Assembly (NCBI GenBank): GCA_021155145.1
Contig: JAJNPX010000523.1
Span: forward strand, 1 to 5,113
DNA from: Acidisarcina sp.
GTDB taxonomy: Bacteria; Acidobacteriota; Blastocatellia; Pyrinomonadales; Pyrinomonadaceae
Reading direction: 5' to 3'
DNA length: 5,113 nt
In this document: positions 1 to 5,113 of the stretch, one piece after another
Position numbering within the stretch: the first letter of the stretch is position 1
How the letters are laid out: every line of letters begins with the position of its first letter
The notes under the pieces: model-generated
Told to the model about the DNA's origin: nothing
Database searches by the model: none
The model's input: only the letters and a program-made list of their open reading frames with translations
Position numbers and translations under genes: made by a program

Positions 1-51
1 ACAACGGGTATTGCCAGTATTTTTGCAACTTACAGGTGGAATTTCAGCCTT

Positions 52-79
52 AGTTTAACCTCATCCTTGACGATGTCAA
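52..79 (-). promoter_or_regulatory. Possible sigma70-type promoter reading off the left edge
   Basis: On the minus strand a perfect -35 box TTGACA (79-74) is followed after 16 bases by TAAACT (57-52), a 4/6 match to the -10 consensus. The -35 box sits in a small palindrome, TTGAC-GAT-GTCAA on the plus strand (67-79), which could be an operator. Transcription would start near position 45 and run out of the window, so the gene it would serve is not visible, and no ribosome-binding site or start codon appears before the edge. The rest of 1-110 holds nothing I can name. The match is moderate and could be chance. Confidence 0.3.
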
Positions 80-110
80 ATTCAGGACAGAGGGCGATTT
101 AAGCTTATGT

Positions 111-145
111 TAATAAAGAAGGCCCCGACGAGATCCGTCGAGGCC
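111..145 (-). terminator. Rho-independent terminator of atpD-atpC
   Basis: Read on the minus strand, a GC-rich stem (121-130 with 136-145, nine pairs and one C-A mismatch) closes a five-base loop (131-135). It is followed directly by the T-rich run TTCTTTATT (120-112). It begins about 30 bases after the atpC stop codon, the expected place for the end of the atpDC transcript. Confidence 0.8.
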
Positions 146-175
146 GAGCATTGCGCGTATGACCGAAGCGAAACG

Positions 176-577
176 CTATTTTCGGGCGGTCAACTGCAGG
201 CGGGCATTAGCGATGTCGAGCTGTTCCCTGGTCACCTCGGTCAATTCGATAGCTGACGATGCGTTCGCCGCAAGTTCGCGCTCGGCGGCCTCACGGTCTG
301 ACCTTGCAGCATCTACATCGATCTCTTCGGCGGATTCAGCGGAATCGGTCAATACTGAGACCTTGTTATGGTTCATTTCCACAAAACCGCCTGAGACCAC
401 CAGCTTTTCGACCGATCCCTTTATCGTATAGGACAGGATACCGGGCTTAAGAGCCGAGACGATCGGCGCGTGATTGGTCAGCAGGCCGGCTTCGCCCGAC
501 GCTGTCGGTATCGTCACCGCTTCGACCTCTGCGTCGAGTACTTTCTTTTCGGGAGTTACGATCTCTAGTTTGAGCAT
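176..577 (-). CDS. atpC: F1 ATP synthase epsilon subunit
   Basis: This is the epsilon subunit of the F1 sector of the F-type ATP synthase, part of the central rotor stalk on the cytoplasmic face of the membrane. It couples c-ring rotation to the catalytic head and can inhibit ATP hydrolysis. The 133-residue length fits the family. Residues 1-85 match the N-terminal beta-sandwich, with the diagnostic stretch GEAGLLTNHAPIVSALKPG (28-46) and VSGGFVEM (61-68). Residues from about 86 form the alanine- and glutamate-rich C-terminal helical hairpin. The gene follows atpD with an 83-base gap and ends just before a terminator. The ATG start gives the expected N-terminus, MLKLEIVTPEKKV, but no purine-rich ribosome-binding site precedes it: the bases upstream are a 7-base tandem repeat. 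Translation may be leaderless-like, depend on A/U-rich sequence, or be coupled to atpD. Confidence 0.97.
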   Translation of the reverse strand: MLKLEIVTPEKKVLDAEVEAVTIPTASGEAGLLTNHAPIVSALKPGILSYTIKGSVEKLVVSGGFVEMNHNKVSVLTDSAESAEEIDVDAARSDREAAERELAANASSAIELTEVTREQLDIANARLQLTARK

Positions 578-578
578 A

Positions 579-613
579 GTTCAAAATTCAGGGTTCAAAG
601 TTCAAAGTTCAAG
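579..613 (-). repeat. Five-unit 7-bp tandem repeat in front of atpC
   Basis: Five consecutive heptamers on the plus strand read GTTCAAA, ATTCAGG, GTTCAAA, GTTCAAA, GTTCAAG with no spacers. In the transcript (minus strand) they read as UUUGAAC-type units ending one base before the atpC ATG. Three units are identical, one differs only in its last base and one is diverged. The array takes up the place where a Shine-Dalgarno sequence would normally lie. Two related units in inverted orientation, CTTGAAC and CTGCAAC, follow at 635-648. Confidence 0.85.
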
Positions 614-641
614 GTGCTTCACAAAACACTCGACCTTGAAC
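607..641 (-). other. Inverted repeat (9-bp stem) in the atpD-atpC gap
   Basis: GTTCAAGGT (607-615) is the exact reverse complement of ACCTTGAAC (633-641), leaving a 17-base loop. In the atpDC mRNA this gives a 9-bp hairpin between the tandem stop codons of atpD (TAA TAG) and the atpC start. The upstream arm, GUUCAAGGU, could also pair by its GUUCAA part with each of the other UUGAAC copies nearer the atpC start, so several alternative hairpins are possible. No U-tract follows, so it is not a simple terminator. It may tune the beta-to-epsilon ratio or protect the mRNA; that role is inference. Confidence 0.6.
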
Positions 642-660
642 CTGCAACTTCGCACCACTA

Positions 661-2214
<1,554 letters not shown>

Positions 2215-2228
2215 TTAACAAAGGAGTA

Positions 2229-2258
2229 AGAATAGCATAGCCCTGCTCCGGCAAGCAA
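2229..2258 (-). promoter_or_regulatory. atpD: Weak candidate promoter for atpD-atpC
   Basis: On the minus strand TTGCTT (2258-2253) and TATTCT (2234-2229) are separated by 18 bases, giving a leader of about 50 bases before atpD. The -35 match is poor (3/6) and the -10 moderate. The -35 hexamer lies in the loop of a short inverted repeat (CTCCG at 2246-2250, CGGAG at 2261-2265). A promoter must exist somewhere upstream of atpD unless it is read through from the small-gene operon; this is the best-looking site I found, but not a strong one. Confidence 0.25.
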
Positions 2259-2299
2259 AGCGGAGAGTGTCGGTCGTCGGCCTTTTATACAAGTACTTT

Positions 2300-2410
2300 T
2301 TACCCCGCAGCCGTTTCGCCGCCAAAGATCGTCAGCACCTCCCCGGTGATGTGGCTTGTATCCGCATTGGATGCGAAAAGACCGTGTTCTGTAAACGTCT
2401 ATCGGAGCGG
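2300..2410 (-). pseudogene. C-terminal remnant of a short-chain dehydrogenase/reductase
   Basis: On the minus strand, 2380-2303 translates to LFASNADTSHITGEVLTIFGG followed by ETAAG and a TAA stop. This is the classic end of an SDR oxidoreductase: the FLAS motif, (Y/H)ITG, a beta strand and a GG turn before a short tail. SDRs are NAD(P)H-dependent oxidoreductases of about 250 residues, so only about the last tenth is present. In the same frame a TAG stop lies at 2401-2399 and there is no start codon. A shifted frame just upstream reads APIDVYRT, which resembles the segment normally preceding FLAS, suggesting a frameshift at about 2380-2388 in addition to loss of the remainder. Beyond 2410 the similarity is lost and the downstream end of the 67-aa gene begins at 2430. 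The remnant lies in line with the two small minus-strand genes, so an SDR may once have been the third gene of that operon. The identification rests on a short motif-rich stretch. Confidence 0.65.
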
Positions 2411-2429
2411 ACCCGGCACCCGCCCACGA

Positions 2430-2633
2430 TCAATCTTTGTCCTTTTTGGCCCCTTTTCGGCCGGAGCCGCCCGGGTTTTTGCCGCCGCCGTCCTGTTTGT
2501 TTACAGTCGCCCAGGCCCTCGCCTCGGCCTCCTTCTTCGAGACCCCTTTCTCCTCGTAGCCTTCGGCGATGTGGTCCGCTTTGCGTTCCTGTTTTGCGGT
2601 ATATTTGCTGGTTCCGTCTTTCTTTGTCGGCAT
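2430..2633 (-). CDS. Small 'plasmid stabilization protein'-family protein (AWATVNK/GGGK type)
   Basis: A 67-residue, highly charged, soluble protein. The pattern YTAKQERKADHIAEGYEEKG (11-30), then VSKKEAEARAWATVNK (31-46), a glycine-rich GGGKNPGGSGR (49-59) and a lysine-rich end matches a widespread family of small proteins often named 'plasmid stabilization protein' in annotations. That name is historical; the molecular function is not established, and the gene here is in a chromosomal setting. No toxin-like partner is evident. The start is chosen at the ATG at 2633 because a perfect AGGAGG (2644-2639) sits five bases upstream; an in-frame GTG two codons earlier lies inside that ribosome-binding site. 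The stop codon of the preceding small gene also overlaps this site, so the two are probably co-transcribed and translationally coupled. No signal peptide or membrane segment is present. Confidence 0.85.
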   Translation of the reverse strand: MPTKKDGTSKYTAKQERKADHIAEGYEEKGVSKKEAEARAWATVNKQDGGGKNPGGSGRKGAKKDKD

Positions 2634-2642
2634 ATTCACCTC

Positions 2643-2846
2643 CTAGTCGAAAATCGTTTGTACCTCATTGTAGATCCGGGAGCGGATCAAGAATTGGTCG
2701 GCCCGATGATATAGATTTATCCCGGCCCGTTTTCTTTCACGTGCCGGCCTGTTTCTTGTGATCGCCTGACGCTTCTCTCCGGGACTGGTCGTGTGCAGGT
2801 CGAGCGTTACGACTGCTTCGCTGTCCTTTCGGTTGATCCCAAACAT
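2643..2846 (-). CDS. Small basic hypothetical protein, first gene of a two-gene operon
   Basis: I do not recognise this 67-residue protein. It starts MFGINRKDSEAVVTLDLHTT, has a very basic middle (RNRPARERKRAG, residues 31-42) and ends QFLIRSRIYNEVQTIFD; there is no signal peptide, membrane segment or cysteine. The ATG at 2846 is preceded at five bases by GGGGGGAG (2859-2852), a good ribosome-binding site, which favours this start over one further upstream at 2936 that would extend the protein through the intergenic region. Its TAG stop overlaps the AGGAGG site of the following gene, as expected for coupled genes. It is the same length as its neighbour but shows no similarity to it. The spacing and ribosome-binding site support a real gene; composition alone would not. 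Confidence 0.55.
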   Translation of the reverse strand: MFGINRKDSEAVVTLDLHTTSPGEKRQAITRNRPARERKRAGINLYHRADQFLIRSRIYNEVQTIFD

Positions 2847-2876
2847 ATTTTCTCCCCCCGTCTTTTTTTCGAACAC

Positions 2877-2905
2877 CGGATACCGTCTGCCAACTTTCCC
2901 GGCAA
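2877..2905 (-). promoter_or_regulatory. Weak candidate promoter for the two small minus-strand genes
   Basis: On the minus strand TTGCCG (2905-2900) and TATCCG (2882-2877) are separated by exactly 17 bases, placing a transcription start about 24 bases before the ATG at 2846. The hexamers match the consensus at 4/6 and 3/6, so this is suggestive only. It lies in the 83-base divergent gap between these genes and phoH. I found no convincing plus-strand promoter for phoH in the same gap. Confidence 0.22.
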
Positions 2906-2933
2906 GGAGCGTGCCATGGGTACAAATGATTGA
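2904..2933 (+). promoter_or_regulatory. phoH: Leader minicistron and ribosome-binding site overlapping the phoH start
   Basis: AAGGAG (2904-2909) stands six bases before an ATG at 2916 that opens a five-codon frame, MGTND, ending with TGA at 2931-2933. The phoH TTG (2930-2932) overlaps that stop by two bases. Ribosomes loaded at the strong site could end the minicistron and restart on the TTG, which has no good site of its own at normal spacing. This is inference from layout; the short frame may be incidental. Confidence 0.35.
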
Positions 2934-3961
2934 CACCCGTTCACCCTTCTAGTAGCCTCACTCGTATACAAATTCGTCTTGATAACAAGGAACCGCTAAA
3001 TTTGAGCGATCTAAGAAAACTCGAACTTCCGCCCCAGGGCCTAAACACGCTTTTTGGCGTACAGGATCAAAACATAAAGTATTTGGAAACCCTTCTCGAC
3101 GTGAGCATCGGTGCGCGGGGTAACGAGCTGCTCATCGACGGCGACCCGCGCGACATCGAGACGGTCGAGCAGATCCTTCGCGAATTCGGAGAGCTTTTTG
3201 ACGAGGGCCAGCATTTTACCGACAAGGAACTCCGTGATGCTTTCAAGCAGATCGCTGAGGACCGCGCTTACAGCCTGAAGGATTATTTTCTCAAGGCCCG
3301 ATTCAACCCGGCCGGCAAAAAACAGGTCGCGCCAAAAACGGCGAATCAGCGAAAGTACCTCGATGCGATAGCAAACAACGATCTCGTCTTCGGAATAGGT
3401 GTTGCCGGTACCGGAAAGAGCTATCTCGCCGTTGCGATGGCCGTCGATGCTTTATTTAAGAAGCAGGTGAGCCGCATCATACTCACGCGGCCCGCGGTCG
3501 AGGCCGGTGAGCGGCTGGGATTTTTGCCCGGAGACCTGCAGGAAAAGGTCGATCCGTATCTCCGCCCGCTCTACGATGCTCTCTTCGATCTCGTTGACGG
3601 CGAAAGGGTCACGAAGATGCTCGAAAAGCGCATCATCGAGATAGCACCGCTTGCATTTATGCGGGGCCGGACGCTCTCCGACGCCTTCATCATCCTCGAC
3701 GAAGCCCAGAACACGACAAGCGAGCAGATGAAGATGTTCCTCACCCGTATCGGATTCGGCTCGAAGGCTGTCGTAACCGGCGACAAGACCCAGATCGATC
3801 TCCCCCGCGGCCAGCGGTCAGGCCTGACAGAAGCCGAAGAGGTCCTGAAGGACGTAGACCTGATCGAATTCGTTTATTTCTCCGACAAGGACGTTGTCAG
3901 GCACAAGCTCGTCCAGTTGATCGTGCAGGCGTATGAATCGCACACAAATGATGAAAAATAA
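2930..3961 (+). CDS. phoH: PhoH/YbeZ-like ATPase
   Basis: A cytoplasmic P-loop ATPase of the PhoH family (YbeZ in E. coli), linked to RNA metabolism and a known functional partner of the ribonuclease YbeY. The N-terminal part (about 12-90) looks like the KH-like RNA-binding region of the family (IQIRLD, then [16 protein letters not shown]). The PhoH domain follows from about 135, with Walker A GVAGTGKS (157-164), [19 protein letters not shown] (185-203), [13 protein letters not shown] (206-218), Walker [10 protein letters not shown] (253-261) and [10 protein letters not shown] (283-292). The length (343) is normal. The start is uncertain: an in-frame TGA (2927-2929) directly precedes the TTG at 2930, so there is no ATG start. 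A second TTG at 3002 has AAGGAA nine bases upstream, but using it would remove the IQIRLD strand that looks like part of the family fold. It leads a plus-strand operon ending in ybeY. Confidence 0.96.
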   Translation: MTPVHPSSSLTRIQIRLDNKEPLNLSDLRKLELPPQGLNTLFGVQDQNIKYLETLLDVSIGARGNELLIDGDPRDIETVEQILREFGELFDEGQHFTDKELRDAFKQIAEDRAYSLKDYFLKARFNPAGKKQVAPKTANQRKYLDAIANNDLVFGIGVAGTGKSYLAVAMAVDALFKKQVSRIILTRPAVEAGERLGFLPGDLQEKVDPYLRPLYDALFDLVDGERVTKMLEKRIIEIAPLAFMRGRTLSDAFIILDEAQNTTSEQMKMFLTRIGFGSKAVVTGDKTQIDLPRGQRSGLTEAEEVLKDVDLIEFVYFSDKDVVRHKLVQLIVQAYESHTNDEK

Positions 3962-4172
3962 GAACGCGAACGAGTTCAAAAAAGAAGCGCGACTTACAAC
4001 GGGTAATCGAGTGACGATCCCGAAACGGTTTCGCGACTCCATGGGTCTGAAACCAGGCGATTTCGTGGCGTTCAAGATCAAGAATGGTTACGCGGAAATC
4101 ATTGCGGTGCCCCAGGAAGGAACGGAAGAAACGCGTCGTTCCCGTAAGCCAAAAGCCAGGAATGAGGCGTGA
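3933..4172 (+). CDS. AbrB/SpoVT/MazE-type DNA-binding protein
   Basis: A 79-residue protein with one AbrB-like swapped-hairpin DNA-binding domain at about residues 19-59: [35 protein letters not shown] broken as strand ([10 protein letters not shown]), LKPGD turn and strand, the canonical layout of transition-state regulators and MazE-like antitoxins. Such proteins act as dimers or tetramers on DNA. The C-terminal tail ([13 protein letters not shown]) is basic. The first ATG overlaps the 3' end of phoH by 29 bases; ATGs at 3948 and 3951 are alternatives that would trim five or six residues without touching the domain. No start has a strong ribosome-binding site, so coupling to phoH translation is likely. 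There is no toxin of MazF, PIN or Fic type beside it; the next gene encodes a membrane protein. It could autoregulate the operon, but no operator can be pointed to. Confidence 0.85.
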   Translation: MNRTQMMKNKNANEFKKEARLTTGNRVTIPKRFRDSMGLKPGDFVAFKIKNGYAEIIAVPQEGTEETRRSRKPKARNEA

Positions 4173-4227
4173 TGGAATCCTCGTCTCCATCGATAAGGTC
4201 GGTTGCACGTTGAACCGAAAGAACTTC

Positions 4228-4800
4228 ATGCAAATTGAAGGAACGCATTCGCGGATGAGGTTTCCCGATCCAGTACACGTAGTCGAATTCTATCCATCAC
4301 TCGACGATTACATTTATGTCTCAACAAAGCTGACCGCTTCCATTCCTTCTAAGCCGATCACAACATATGCCTATTACGCATTTCTATTGTTGAACACGAT
4401 CGTGTTCCCTGCATTCCTTTGGCTTAATGGATATTTCGTTGGTGGGCTCTTCGTGTTCATCGTGAACATGGTTGCAGTCGCCGTCCTCGTGCCGCGTGTC
4501 AACTCTGACGCTATGCGACGCTATTACGCGACACTTTTTGGCAAACGTGAAGAACGAATCGCTCGGGTCGAATTGTCTAACGACGGCATACTCTATTCCG
4601 CGAACGATTCTTACATGTTTTGGGGATGGGAAACTATCGAATACGTGGAAGAAACTGAAGACTCGCTATTCGTTTTCTCAGAGGGGAATGGAATAGGTAT
4701 TCGCAAAAATGGCTTCGCATATCAGGATGAACAGAGGCAGTTTTTGGACTTTGCAAAGTCACACGCGAGAGAAGCCGCAGGCAATCAGTTATCAGCATGA
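4228..4800 (+). CDS. YcxB-like membrane protein
   Basis: A 190-residue protein with the layout of the YcxB-like family: a short N-terminal strand region (VVEFYPSLDDYIYVS, 18-32), two adjacent transmembrane helices (about 46-66, rich in Y, L, F, and 70-89, GGLFVFIVNMVAVAVLVP), then a cytosolic beta domain in which SNDGILYSANDSYMFWGWE and FSEGNGIGIRKNGF (150-163) match the family's repeated strands with a central tryptophan. The molecular function of this family is not known. The start is uncertain: the frame is open from 4084, but the part before 4173 overlaps the AbrB-like gene. ATG 4162, 4228 and 4255 are all possible; only 4255 has a recognisable purine-rich motif, GAAGGA, and it is 12 bases away. 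I chose 4228 as a compromise; the domain is unaffected. It ends overlapping the ybeY start (ATGA). The base composition looks more A/T-rich than phoH, hinting at a different history. Confidence 0.8.
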   Translation: MQIEGTHSRMRFPDPVHVVEFYPSLDDYIYVSTKLTASIPSKPITTYAYYAFLLLNTIVFPAFLWLNGYFVGGLFVFIVNMVAVAVLVPRVNSDAMRRYYATLFGKREERIARVELSNDGILYSANDSYMFWGWETIEYVEETEDSLFVFSEGNGIGIRKNGFAYQDEQRQFLDFAKSHAREAAGNQLSA

Positions 4801-5113
4801 TCGTAAACCTCCAACGCAAGATAAAAATCAAGACGGCCGAGTTTATGCCGTTTTTGGTGGCGCTTAAGGCAGGGGTTGAGGAGATCAATGGGAAGCATTT
4901 TTCCGTGGCTTTCGTTTCGGACAAGCGGATGCGCGAACTGAACGGGTTCTTTCGCGGAAAAGATTCGACAACGGATGTCCTTTCGTTTCCGCACGAACCG
5001 GACGAATTCGAGACATCGCACGCGGCGGGGTTCACCGCCGACAACGAACTGCCGGCGGAGGGAGGCTCCGGGCATTTCCTCGGCGACATCGTTATCTCCG
5101 CCCAACAGGCCGA
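4797..5113 (+). CDS. ybeY: YbeY endoribonuclease / rRNA maturation factor (5' part, cut by window edge)
   Basis: YbeY is a metal-dependent single-strand endoribonuclease needed for 16S rRNA 3'-end maturation and ribosome quality control; it works with the PhoH-family ATPase encoded upstream. Only the first 105 codons are present. They include SVAFVSDKRMRELNGFFRGKDSTTDVLSFP split as the recognition strand (36-41), LNGFFRGKDSTTDVLSFP (48-65; R53 is the conserved arginine before GK) and FLGDIVIS (94-101). The histidine zinc-binding motif near the C-terminus, HGxLHLxGYDH in the family, lies beyond the edge. The loop between LSFP and LGD is about 28 residues, longer than the roughly 10 I recall for E. 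coli, and rich in E, A and G. The ATG at 4797 overlaps the stop of the preceding gene (ATGA), so translation is probably coupled. Confidence 0.95.
   Translation, partial: MIVNLQRKIKIKTAEFMPFLVALKAGVEEINGKHFSVAFVSDKRMRELNGFFRGKDSTTDVLSFPHEPDEFETSHAAGFTADNELPAEGGSGHFLGDIVISAQQA

Noticed and set aside
1..10. ACAACGGGTA repeated at 3996-4005
   Set aside because: A few 10-base matches are expected by chance in 5 kb; the second copy is inside coding sequence and neither has flanking structure.
2246..2265. CTCCG/CGGAG inverted repeat as a terminator of the small-gene operon
   Set aside because: Only five pairs, a 10-base loop and no T-run after it on the minus strand.
2267..2761. 164- and 122-codon plus-strand frames across the small-gene region
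   Set aside because: Antisense to the AWATVNK-family gene and the SDR remnant, rich in Pro/Arg/Ser as in shadow frames, and without ribosome-binding sites or recognisable domains.
2930..2970. Promoter made of TTGACA at 2930 and TATACA at 2965
   Set aside because: The spacing is 29 bases, far from 16-18, and no good -10 box lies at normal spacing; the TTGACA is more likely the phoH start region.
4084..4227. Longest form of the YcxB-like gene starting at ATG 4084
   Set aside because: It would overlap the AbrB-like gene by 89 bases, and the added residues are a basic shadow of that gene rather than a YcxB-like N-terminus.
3933..4800. Toxin-antitoxin pair reading of the AbrB-like gene and its neighbour
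   Set aside because: The AbrB-type domain resembles MazE, but the next gene is a two-helix YcxB-like membrane protein and no MazF, PIN or Fic-like toxin is present.
4634..5105. 151- and 106-codon minus-strand frames at the right end
   Set aside because: Antisense to the YcxB-like gene and ybeY, both supported by clear family motifs.

Overview
The window is bacterial chromosomal DNA with dense, short-spaced genes. Conserved proteins place it among bacteria, but nothing visible fixes the phylum. The ATP synthase beta subunit is long (503 aa), carries an insertion before its [10 protein letters not shown] motif, and forms a separate atpD-atpC pair. Together with the general flavour of the proteins, this makes an Acidobacteriota-like organism my tentative guess; that is inference only.

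Left part (1-2172, minus strand). atpD and atpC encode the beta and epsilon subunits of the F1 ATP synthase and end at a clear Rho-independent terminator. The 83-base gap between them holds a tandem array of 7-base repeats that runs almost into the atpC start codon, where a Shine-Dalgarno sequence would be expected, plus a perfect 9-bp inverted repeat. The first ~110 bases hold no gene, but contain a possible minus-strand promoter that would fire off the left edge.

Middle (2173-2929, mostly minus strand). Upstream of atpD lies the degraded C-terminal end of a short-chain dehydrogenase/reductase (SDR), with no start and a frame break. Upstream of that are two small genes of 67 codons each: a member of the small 'plasmid stabilization protein' family (AWATVNK...GGGK motif) and an unrecognised basic protein. 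They look like a two-gene operon, divergent from phoH.

Right part (2930-5113, plus strand). A tight run of four genes: phoH (YbeZ-like ATPase), a small AbrB/SpoVT-type DNA-binding protein, a YcxB-like two-helix membrane protein, and ybeY (endoribonuclease/rRNA maturation factor, cut by the window edge). PhoH and YbeY are well-known neighbours and functional partners in rRNA metabolism. The AbrB-like and YcxB-like genes lodged between them are the unusual part. phoH has no ATG start: an in-frame stop lies directly before its TTG codon, and a five-codon minicistron with a good ribosome-binding site overlaps that TTG.

No tRNA, rRNA, CRISPR array or insertion sequence is visible. The best candidates for something new are the AbrB-YcxB insertion in the phoH-ybeY operon and the 7-base repeat array in front of atpC.
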